Source: JACCSI01 sp963815285 (lineage in GTDB: Bacteria > Acidobacteriota > Vicinamibacteria > Vicinamibacterales > UBA2999). From it: a DNA stretch of 64,000 bases. The stretch is from positions 62,001-126,000 of the forward strand of contig CAWFGB010000008.1 in the NCBI GenBank assembly GCA_963815285.1, written 5' to 3'. The notes under the pieces were generated by a model, which did not search any database, was not told the origin of the DNA, and worked only from the letters and a program-made list of their open reading frames with translations. Both the position numbers and the translations under genes were made by a program. Below are positions 18,986 through 26,082 of the stretch, in pieces (the first letter of the stretch is position 1; the number at the start of each line of letters is the position of its first letter).

Positions 18986-19419
18986 ACAATCCATGAACAA
19001 TTTAAGTCGAACTCCTCTCTCGCGACGATCACGCCGTAGATCCCTGGCCCCAGCAGTCCGAGGCCGATGGCGACGGACAGGAGTCCCGCCAGCCCCAACA
19101 CGTACCGCATCGCGGTGCCCATTTGGCTCCTTGTAAACAACGGCGTGCCGGTTCCAGCTTCAATGGCCAGTTCATTCCTGGTCACGCATTCCTGGTCACG
19201 AGATGAACTGGCACTGCAATAAGAAGAAGAAACCCAAGGAAGAGTCAAGACAGTCCGTCGCGTCAGTGGCGGCCCAAGTCGGCCGCCGTCACGAGAAACA
19301 GCACGAACCCGGCACGCTGACGAGTGCCGTCACGAAGGCCAAGCCAGCCAAAGTACGAACGAGGCCGATGGGGTGGCGGAGCTGTCCGACCCTTGCCCTG
19401 AGCGGCGCTCTTGTCATCC
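18986..19419. other. Intergenic region with a small minus-strand membrane ORF
   Basis: No convincing gene. On the minus strand from ATG 19122 a frame gives MGTAMRYVLGLAGLLSVAIG followed by LGLLGPGIYGVIVAREE, one clear TM helix, but it then runs antisense into the symporter gene; it could be a truncated membrane-protein relic. The region also holds the structured repeat at 19166-19212. Confidence 0.35.
19166..19212. repeat. Inverted repeat enclosing a 14-bp tandem duplication
   Basis: Arms GCCAGTTCAT (19166-19175) and ATGAACTGGC (19203-19212) are exact reverse complements. Between and overlapping the left arm, CATTCCTGGTCACG occurs twice head to tail (19173-19186 and 19187-19200). The arrangement suggests either a duplicated binding site inside a hairpin or the footprint of an excised element. 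Confidence 0.7.
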
Positions 19420-20703
19420 TCAAGGAGTTGGTCGGAGTGTGCCTGCTTGCTTGCTCACGCGCATCCGGATGAGCGCTTTCTCGGCGGCTCTGCGCACGGA
19501 CGGGTTGCCATCAGTCGTCAACTGAGACACCGCGGCCTCGGCGCCCGCGCCCCCCACGAACCCGATCGCCGTGGCGACGCGCTCTCGCACGAGCGGGTCG
19601 GGGTGCTGCAGGTAGCGCACCAGCGTCGACGGCTGTGCGCTGCCGAGCTCGACGACGTAATCGATCGCCTGATTGGCCGTATCGGGATCGGTGAGGGCCA
19701 TTACCACGCGATCGACGTACGGCCTTCCCGCGGCGGCCAGCGCGAACGCCATGGCTGTGGCCACAGCCTCATCGCGTTCCTCGATCAGGAGCTGTTCCAC
19801 CGCGAGAGCGTCGGTCGCCGGAATGCCGCCGAGCCTGGCGATGCCTTCGTACGCATAGCGACGGTGCACCTCGTTTTTCGAGAACCGTTCCCGCGTGAAC
19901 AGTTCCGCTGTCGACCGGTGCCCGATGCGGGCCAGGGCCTCGAGCGCGGTCCGCCCGGCTATGCCGCCGCGGTAGTAGTCGAGTTGATCCTGCAGAGCGA
20001 CCAGCGCCCGCGCCTCGCGGATCTCGCCGACCGCACGCATCGCGGCAAGACGGACGGGCAGATCCGGATCGACGATCCGGCCAATCAAATGGTCCCCAGC
20101 TCGGGTGGCGCGCAGCCGTCCGAGAGACTTGACGGCTGCGAGCCGCACCGAGTTGTCCGCGTCTGCGAGCGAGTAGATCAGCTCGTCGGCCACTCGGTCG
20201 TCGATCGGTGGCGTCATCACCACACCCAGCGCGTAGGCGGCATCGCGTCGCACCGACGGCCAGTCGTCGGCAAGAGCACGCACGAGGTTGGTGAGCAGTG
20301 CGGGCGGCACCGCCCATGGCGTGGTCCGATAGCGGGTCCACCCGAACGCGTCCTCGGCGCTGGAGATGCGCTCGCGTGGAGGCGGCTCCACGTAGATTGC
20401 GAGTATCGCTCCGATGGCGTCGCTGCGGATGCCGCGCTCGGGATCCCCGACCAGCAGGCTGAGCGGCCCCAGGGCCTCCGCTCCCAGGGAAGCAAGCGCT
20501 TTCAGCGCCACGCGCCGCACCTTTGGCTCGGCGCTGTTTACATCCTCGGCGAGCCGCGCGATCGTTTGGGCTTCCTGGTCCAGCGCGGCCCACGAAACGG
20601 CAGGCGCAAAGACGACGAGCGCTGTCGCCACGAGAAGCCACCGGAGCCGGCGTGCCCGGCCCGCGTTGGACTTTGAGACGTGGAAGCGGATCAGAAACGC
20701 CAT
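19420..20703 (-). CDS. Exported HEAT-repeat protein
   Basis: The 427-residue protein begins with a basic N-terminus and signal/anchor helix (RWLLVATALVVFAPAVSWA). The rest is a solenoid of about nine HEAT/PBS-like repeats, seen as recurring pairs such as EPKVRRVALKALASLG, DNSVRLAAVKSLGRL, LPVRLAAMRAVGEI and NPSVRRAAEKALIRM. Such solenoids act as protein-binding scaffolds; no catalytic motif is visible. Its ATG overlaps the end of the upstream beta-barrel gene by 13 bases, so the pair is translationally coupled and probably works together at the outer membrane. The function is unknown. Confidence 0.82.
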   Translation of the reverse strand: MAFLIRFHVSKSNAGRARRLRWLLVATALVVFAPAVSWAALDQEAQTIARLAEDVNSAEPKVRRVALKALASLGAEALGPLSLLVGDPERGIRSDAIGAILAIYVEPPPRERISSAEDAFGWTRYRTTPWAVPPALLTNLVRALADDWPSVRRDAAYALGVVMTPPIDDRVADELIYSLADADNSVRLAAVKSLGRLRATRAGDHLIGRIVDPDLPVRLAAMRAVGEIREARALVALQDQLDYYRGGIAGRTALEALARIGHRSTAELFTRERFSKNEVHRRYAYEGIARLGGIPATDALAVEQLLIEERDEAVATAMAFALAAAGRPYVDRVVMALTDPDTANQAIDYVVELGSAQPSTLVRYLQHPDPLVRERVATAIGFVGGAGAEAAVSQLTTDGNPSVRRAAEKALIRMRVSKQAGTLRPTP

Positions 20704-21428
20704 GTGAGGAAGGCACTGACGGGCAGCCCCACGCGGCTACCTGTGTCGTTGATCCCCTCGAGACCAGTGCCCGACAGGATGGGCACGGGGCTGAACTTCG
20801 GCTGATAACGCAGGCCGACTTCGGCGCCAACCGCGATCGTGTCGGAGAGATCGCGGCTGACGCCGGCATCGGCGCCGAAGAGGAACAGCGTCGAATCCTC
20901 GAAGTAGTCGAGGTCGTCGAGCGTCAGCCCGACCTCGAGCACCCGGATCGTGGCCCCGACCCGGTCTTGGAACCGGATCCCGGCCACTCCGGCGACGTAG
21001 GTGCGCGTCGGCCCCTCGGGGAGGAAGTAGTAGCGCAGGCCACCTTCCAGGTCGAGGGCTGACGTGTTGCTGAAGCGCGTGTAGAGCGGGTAGCCGCCGA
21101 CCGATCCGGTGACACGCTCCGTGGCGTTCATCTTGTTATAGGCAAACGTGACAAAGGCTTCCTTTGTGAAGTCGAGCCCCAGATTGCCCGTCACGCGCAA
21201 CCGCAGCGCGTCGCTGAAGTGGTTGCCGTAGCCCTGCTCGACGAAGACGGCCGGCGTGCCGTTGATGCTACCGACCGCCTCGGTGATGACGTTGCCGCCC
21301 AGCGCGAGGCCCGTGCCCACCGAGACCGTCACCGAGCGCGCGTTCTCCATTCCCTGCGCTGACCCAGCAGAGGGCCACAGCACGGCGGCCAGAGCGGCGA
21401 CCACGATCACCGTACGAGATGGTGACAA
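20691..21428 (-). CDS. Outer-membrane beta-barrel protein, first gene of a two-gene operon
   Basis: The 245-residue protein has a signal peptide ending GSAQ. The mature part is made of amphipathic strands with turns (VTVSVGTGLALGG, LRLRVTGNLGLDFT, GLRYYFL, AGVAGIRFQ, GVSRDL) and ends FLTWRF, the C-terminal aromatic typical of barrels. It overlaps the HEAT-repeat gene downstream. It probably is a small barrel of 8-12 strands; ligand unknown. Confidence 0.78.
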   Translation of the reverse strand: MSPSRTVIVVAALAAVLWPSAGSAQGMENARSVTVSVGTGLALGGNVITEAVGSINGTPAVFVEQGYGNHFSDALRLRVTGNLGLDFTKEAFVTFAYNKMNATERVTGSVGGYPLYTRFSNTSALDLEGGLRYYFLPEGPTRTYVAGVAGIRFQDRVGATIRVLEVGLTLDDLDYFEDSTLFLFGADAGVSRDLSDTIAVGAEVGLRYQPKFSPVPILSGTGLEGINDTGSRVGLPVSAFLTWRF

Positions 21429-21845
21429 TCTAGACTCCGCTCAAGAAAGACGAGAAGGCGCCAGCACCCAACATGGATCGCCGGCCCGTGAGGTTGGGGT
21501 ATCCGCGAGCGCCAGCGTCGCGACGCTGCACAGAAATTCACTATACGTCCCTCGCCGTAATCAATCAATGGCTGACGTGACACTCTCGCATGAGCTTGCC
21601 GGCCGGATCGTGTTCGGCCTCGAGGCAAAGCTATGACGAGTCGACTCGCATTATTCGCGCCGTCGTGAAGGCGAGGGCTGACGGAGAAGCCGAGCCGATG
21701 AAGAGGGCGGCAGCGGAAAGACATCATTCGGCTATCGGGTCACGCATGTCCGCATAATCGGCCCGTGAGCCTTGATGTTCAACCTGACGCGATTCGCGCG
21801 GGCGTGCTGGCCGCCTTCGCGCAGTTCGACAACACTGTGCGCTCG

Positions 21846-22185
21846 GATCGCACGCGTGCAACATCGGCATCTGCGCGGCGCGCGGGTGCTGTGCCACGAC
21901 GATGGCCGGCCACTCGCCGAGCACGTCATGACCGACTTGCTGACAAAGGTCGGCCGTCGCGCGAAGGTGCGGAGTAATGGACCACACATCCTGCGCCACA
22001 CGTTTTGTTCGCATCTCGCGATGAGAGGCGCACCGACACGCGCCATTCAGGAACTCGCGGGGCATGGTGATCTGACGACGACGCAGAAGTACATGCATCT
22101 GAGCCCGAGCGCGGTGGCCGATGCGATTCGTCTTCTTGATGACCCGATCGATCGGGGCAACATTGTGGCAGCGGTGATCGGCTAG
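21846..22185 (+). pseudogene. Tyrosine recombinase C-terminal fragment
   Basis: The frame carries HILRHTFCSHLAMRGAPTRA (HxxR box) and LAGHGDLTTTQKYMHLSPS (H-x(n)-Y box with the nucleophile Tyr), i.e. the second half of an XerC/D-like integrase catalytic domain, then stops at 22185. The first catalytic Arg and the N-terminal core-binding domain are missing; upstream codons do not continue the domain. It is a decayed integrase, probably from a lost mobile element. The 297 bases after it (22186-22482) hold no gene I can recognise. Confidence 0.75.
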
Positions 22186-22482
22186 TTCAGAAGTTGTTGC
22201 GTAAAAGGGGATAGTGGTGAGCCGCATTTTCGCGAGTTGGAACCAGGTCGACCGTTGGCTGAGGCAGGTTGAGGGGTTGAATCGCGCAGCGTGAGCCCGT
22301 CACAAGCCGCAATTCGCGAAAACCCACCTCTGCCTGACAATGAGAGCTGGTTCACGCCATTGCCCCAACGAGCCGGAGACGGTGTCTCCTATCGGTAGTC
22401 CCGACTGTCCCGCCCGGCTCCGGACCGTGACTTGGGCGGTCGAGAAGTTGTCAATGGGTCCACCGTTTGCGGGCTTCAGTTA

Positions 22483-25116
22483 TCACTCCGCCCGAAGCGC
22501 ATGTGTTGGATCCGTGAGCGCCGCCCGCCGCGCCGGGAAATAACTCGCCGCGAGCGCGACACCGAGCAGCAGCGCCGCTGCGGCAGCAAAACTGACGGGA
22601 TCGAGTGGCGCAACGCCGTACAACAGACTCTCCATTCCTCGCGCGAGGACGATTGCTCCGCCGAGGCCTAAAGCAGCACCAGACAAGGCGAGGACGGTTC
22701 CTTTCCGAAGTACAAGGCGCGACATTTCGGACGGCACCGCACCAAGCGCCATCCGCACGCCAAACTCGCGAGTGCGTTGTGTCACACCGTAGGCGATGAC
22801 CGCATATAGTCCCACACCGGCCAGCAGCAGCGACGAGACCGCGAAGACGCCGATAATCGTCATGTTCAACGACCGCGGCGCCGCCGAGCGCGCGAGCACG
22901 TCGTCCATCGTCCTCATGTCATAGACCGGCTGCTCGGGATCGAGGGACCGGACCGCCTGCAAGACCGCCGGCGTAATGGCGCGCACATCGCCATGGCTGC
23001 GTACTACGAGCGCAATCCGGCCGTCTGTGAACTGCTGATAGCTGAAATAGATCTGCCTGTCGTCGTCGGTGTCCAGCCCACGATGGTGGATGTTGCCAAC
23101 GACGCCCACGATCTCACCCCATGTTGGTTGCTGCCCTGGCAGTGAGACGCGGTATCGCTTGCCGACGGCGCTCTGGCCGGGCCAAAGAGCGCGAGCCACG
23201 CGCTCATCGACGACGGTTACGAGCGGAGCTTTCGCGCTGTCGCGCTCAGTGAACACGCGTCCTTCGCGGACCGGGATGCTCAGCGTCCGGAAGTAATCCG
23301 GAGTCACGGATCGCGACTGTAACGATATCGCGGGCCCAGTTAGGCCTTCGAACTCGAACGCCATGGCCAAGTCATTTCCGGCCAGCGGGAGGCGGTTGAC
23401 CATGCCTGCCGAGATGACACCAGGGAGCGCGACGACACGATCGACAATACGCCGATAGAACGCGGCGATGTGTTCGTCACTTTGATACTTCGAGCGTGGA
23501 ATTGCCATGTGCAGGCTGACGACGTTCTCCGTGCGGAATCCCGGATCGACGTTCATCAGCGCCGCAAAACTCCGCGCCAGCGCTGTTGCGCCGACGAGCA
23601 GCGGAAGCGCGAGAGCGAGTTGCGCGACGACGAGTGCGCTGCGTGTCCTGACGTGACCGCGCGTGGCCGTGCCGGATCGGCTGCCCATCGTGGCGGTCGG
23701 AATATTGGCGCGCCACGCGTGCATGGCCGGCAGTATCCCAGCAACGAGGCCGGTTAGCACGAGGATGACCATCGAAAATGCCAGGACGGCACCATTGACT
23801 TCGATGCTGTCAATGCGAGGTAACGTCGCAGGCGCAACCGGTACGAACATGGCTATCGCCAACCTCGCTCCTGCGACTCCGGCAATGCCGCCAACCGCCA
23901 GCACGGGCGCCACTTCGGATAACGCCTGCAGCGTAAGACGGCCACGCGACGCCCCCAGCGCGAGACGAACGCTGAATTCGCGCGACCGGGTTGCGGCCCG
24001 CGTCGCGAGCAGACTTGCAAGATTCAGACAGGCGATTAGAAGAAGACAGAACACTGCCGCCAGCATCACGTACAACGCCGGCCGGACGACGCGAATTGAC
24101 TCCTCGATCAGCGGTAGGACTTCGACGCGAACACCGCGATTCGTTGCCGGGGACTCAGCTTCGAGCCGCGCGGCGAGCTCATCGAGCTCGCGCTGCGCCT
24201 GCTCGATGCCGACGCCACGTTTGAGTCGCGCGACTGCGAGATGATCGTAATTTGCAATCTGTCTGGCCAGGACTCTTGGATTAATTGTCAGCGGGATCCA
24301 TATTTGATGTTCGCGTTCGGGGAACTGGAAGTCGGATCGCATGACCCCCACGACCTCGTACGGATTTCCGCTCAGATTGATTGTGCGTCCGACAATCGAC
24401 GGGTCCGCGCCGAACCGCCGCCTCCACAATCCGTCGCTGAGCAACACCACACGATCGTTGCCGCTCCGTTCTTCGTCCGACGTAAACGCGCGACCCAGCT
24501 CGGGGCTTACGCGAAGTACCGACAACAGATTGGACGACAGGCGCGCCGCGACGAGACGCTCCGGCTCGCCCGAGCTAATCAGGGTGAAATTTTGCGGCGC
24601 GTTGGCGAGCGCGATATCTTCGAAAACGCTGTTGCTGCTGCGTAAATCGCGATGGTCGGCGGGATTGACCCTCGGGCGCTGCACGGAGTTCGGAAGCCGA
24701 CTCCAGAGTGCCACAAGCCGATCGGGCTCAGCGTACGGCAGCGGGCGTAGCATGACGCCATAGGCAACGCTAAAGATGGCGGTCGTAGTGCCGATGCCGA
24801 GCGCTACAACGAGCACGCTTATTCCCGCAAAGCCCGGCGCCCGTCGAAGCAGTCGTATCCCGAACCCCAAATCGCGGCCGATCTGACGCATGAGTGCGCC
24901 CGGCCGTCCGGACCGTGATTCTTCACGGATAGCATCGATGTTCCCGATTGCTAGGTGCGCCGCCCGTTGTGCCTCGTCAGGTCTCATCCCAGCCTCGATA
25001 TTCGTTTCTATCTGACGTTCAAGATGAAAACGCAATTCCTCCGAGACTTCGGCGTCCAAGACGGAAGGCCGGAACCAGCCACGGAGCACCACCGCGACTC
25101 GCGTCAAAGCATGCAT
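22483..25116 (-). CDS. ADOP-type MacB/FtsX ABC transporter permease
   Basis: This 877-residue protein belongs to the acidobacterial duplicated orphan permease group. I chose ATG 25116 (MHALTRVAVVLRGWFR), five bases after the PadR stop, rather than 25170 inside padR. Order: N-terminal helical segment typical of ADOP (SVLDAEVSEELRFHLERQIE), first TM helix and MacB periplasmic core (RRAPGFAGISVLVVALGIGT; PLPYAEPDRLVALW), FtsX TM block, a second periplasmic core (RSALVVAQLALALPLLVGAT) and second FtsX block (YGVTQRTREFGVRMALGA). There is no ATPase domain or adjacent ATPase gene, hence the name orphan. It is probably repressed by the PadR protein encoded with it. Confidence 0.94.
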   Translation of the reverse strand: MHALTRVAVVLRGWFRPSVLDAEVSEELRFHLERQIETNIEAGMRPDEAQRAAHLAIGNIDAIREESRSGRPGALMRQIGRDLGFGIRLLRRAPGFAGISVLVVALGIGTTTAIFSVAYGVMLRPLPYAEPDRLVALWSRLPNSVQRPRVNPADHRDLRSSNSVFEDIALANAPQNFTLISSGEPERLVAARLSSNLLSVLRVSPELGRAFTSDEERSGNDRVVLLSDGLWRRRFGADPSIVGRTINLSGNPYEVVGVMRSDFQFPEREHQIWIPLTINPRVLARQIANYDHLAVARLKRGVGIEQAQRELDELAARLEAESPATNRGVRVEVLPLIEESIRVVRPALYVMLAAVFCLLLIACLNLASLLATRAATRSREFSVRLALGASRGRLTLQALSEVAPVLAVGGIAGVAGARLAIAMFVPVAPATLPRIDSIEVNGAVLAFSMVILVLTGLVAGILPAMHAWRANIPTATMGSRSGTATRGHVRTRSALVVAQLALALPLLVGATALARSFAALMNVDPGFRTENVVSLHMAIPRSKYQSDEHIAAFYRRIVDRVVALPGVISAGMVNRLPLAGNDLAMAFEFEGLTGPAISLQSRSVTPDYFRTLSIPVREGRVFTERDSAKAPLVTVVDERVARALWPGQSAVGKRYRVSLPGQQPTWGEIVGVVGNIHHRGLDTDDDRQIYFSYQQFTDGRIALVVRSHGDVRAITPAVLQAVRSLDPEQPVYDMRTMDDVLARSAAPRSLNMTIIGVFAVSSLLLAGVGLYAVIAYGVTQRTREFGVRMALGAVPSEMSRLVLRKGTVLALSGAALGLGGAIVLARGMESLLYGVAPLDPVSFAAAAALLLGVALAASYFPARRAALTDPTHALRAE

Positions 25117-25121
25117 GCTCG

Positions 25122-25451
25122 TTACGCGGTTCTCAGCACGAGCGCAATCGCATTGGACAGACGTTCCCACCCCGCCTGTTCGCGTTCCAGACGTCTGCGC
25201 CCTGCTTTCGTCAGGCTGTAGAAGCGCGCACGGCGGTTGTTTTCAGAAGCGCCCCACTCGGCTCTGATCCAGCCCGCCCGCTCGAGACGCTGCAGCGCGG
25301 GATACAGAGAGCCCTGATGTACGCGCAGCACGTCCTGTGAGAGCTGATTGATGCGCTGGGCTATCGCCCACCCGTGCAAGGGCGCAGGACCGATCGCTTT
25401 GAGGATAAGTAGGTCCAGCGTCCCCTGGATCAGATCAACCGGTTTGCCCAT
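25122..25451 (-). CDS. PadR-family transcriptional regulator
   Basis: The 109-residue protein starts MGKPVDLIQGTLDLLILKAI and carries the PadR winged helix: GWAIAQRINQLSQDVLRVHQ, then GSLYPALQRLERAGWIRAEW and a wing ending RRARFYSLTKAGRRRLE. It is of the short subfamily with a minimal C-terminal dimerisation helix. It precedes the ADOP permease gene by five bases; PadR-ADOP pairs are characteristic of Acidobacteriota. A perfect 18-bp palindrome overlaps its promoter and ribosome site, pointing to autorepression. Confidence 0.95.
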   Translation of the reverse strand: MGKPVDLIQGTLDLLILKAIGPAPLHGWAIAQRINQLSQDVLRVHQGSLYPALQRLERAGWIRAEWGASENNRRARFYSLTKAGRRRLEREQAGWERLSNAIALVLRTA

Positions 25452-25461
25452 GAAACGTCTC

Positions 25462-25507
25462 CTTGACGGTCGACAAGAAAATAGTAGCGTTCTTGTCGAC
25501 CGTCAAG
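25462..25507 (-). promoter_or_regulatory. PadR operator: perfect 18-bp inverted repeat over the padR promoter and SD
   Basis: CTTGACGGTCGACAAGAA (25462-25479) and TTCTTGTCGACCGTCAAG (25490-25507) are exact reverse complements with a 10-bp spacer. On the minus strand the distal arm contains a -35 box TTGACG (25501-25506), a 17-bp spacer follows, and a -10 candidate TATTTT sits at 25478-25483. The proximal arm ends in CAAG, which is the first half of the ribosome site AAGGAG before ATG 25451. Binding would therefore block both promoter and initiation; transcribed, the arms could also fold over the SD. Confidence 0.82.
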
Positions 25508-25540
25508 TGGAAGGTGCCAATATGTAGGTGCGCAAACGGC

Positions 25541-25640
25541 GGGACGATCGGCCGGTGTAGGCAGGCGGAGGGAGCTCACCGGCAGCGTGACCACGCCAAC
25601 CGTATTGCCGGTCATGTCGAAAAACTCGACTGAATAGCCT
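25541..25640 (-). pseudogene. DUF4926-like protein remnant
   Basis: A minus-strand frame reads YSVEFFDMTGNTVGVVTLPV then SSLRLPTP, which matches the C-terminal half of the small DUF4926 proteins (VEF-DxxGxTxAVVTLxxSxLR). The N-terminal half (GLHxGDVGAVVEVY) is missing. It lies just upstream of the padR operator. The stretch between here and 25840 holds no other gene; an 8-bp inverted repeat GTAGTTGA/TCAACTAC occurs at 25687-25714. Confidence 0.5.
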
Positions 25641-25840
25641 GTGAGATTTTATTGAGCGAAAAGCCCCCGGAGTCTTCCGCATGCAGGTAGTTGACTAATG
25701 GATTGCTCAACTACAGTAAACTGCAGTACCTGTCTCTTCCCCTGATCGTGGCCGGACTGGCCGAAGGCAACCGCGCGCCCAGAGCTTAAAAGTTCAGCAT
25801 TTCATCGGAAGCCTCATGTCGCGTTCAAGGAGGCGAACTG

Positions 25841-25900
25841 ATGGCTCACGCTGAACGGACGCGTTTTCCCGCTCCCGCCGAGACTAATCGCGAGCCTTGA
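25841..25900 (+). CDS. Possible 19-residue leader or small ORF
   Basis: A textbook ribosome site AAGGAGG at 25827-25833 precedes ATG 25841 by seven bases. The frame encodes MAHAERTRFPAPAETNREP and stops at TGA 25900. No homologue is recognised. It lies 180 bases before the CMD-GAF-kinase gene and could be a leader peptide or the truncated start of a lost gene; ribosome-site strength is the only support. Confidence 0.3.
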   Translation: MAHAERTRFPAPAETNREP

Positions 25901-26082
25901 TGTCGCCACATTCGGCGCGAGATGAGGTTCGTCCGCGCTGCGCCTCCAGTGTCGTCGAGGAACATCGGGCGCCCAGACTGCTGGCGCCGGATGGTGGCGA
26001 CCCGCGCAACATGCTGAAGAAGCTTTGTGGAACTGGCCGTTCGATCGGCGAGGACGGATCGGCCGAATGGATGAGGCGTTGA

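Noticed and set aside
18661..19248. Minus-strand ORF with one TM helix overlapping the symporter end
   Set aside because: Most of it is antisense to the symporter; only the first ~55 residues are outside, without a ribosome site.
24268..24276. TTAA occurrence in GGATTAATTG considered as another regulator box
   Set aside because: It is inside the ADOP coding sequence and has no second half-site at a 10-base step.
25687..25714. 8-bp inverted repeat GTAGTTGA/TCAACTAC
   Set aside because: Short arms with a 12-base loop can arise by chance; no promoter or gene is clearly associated.
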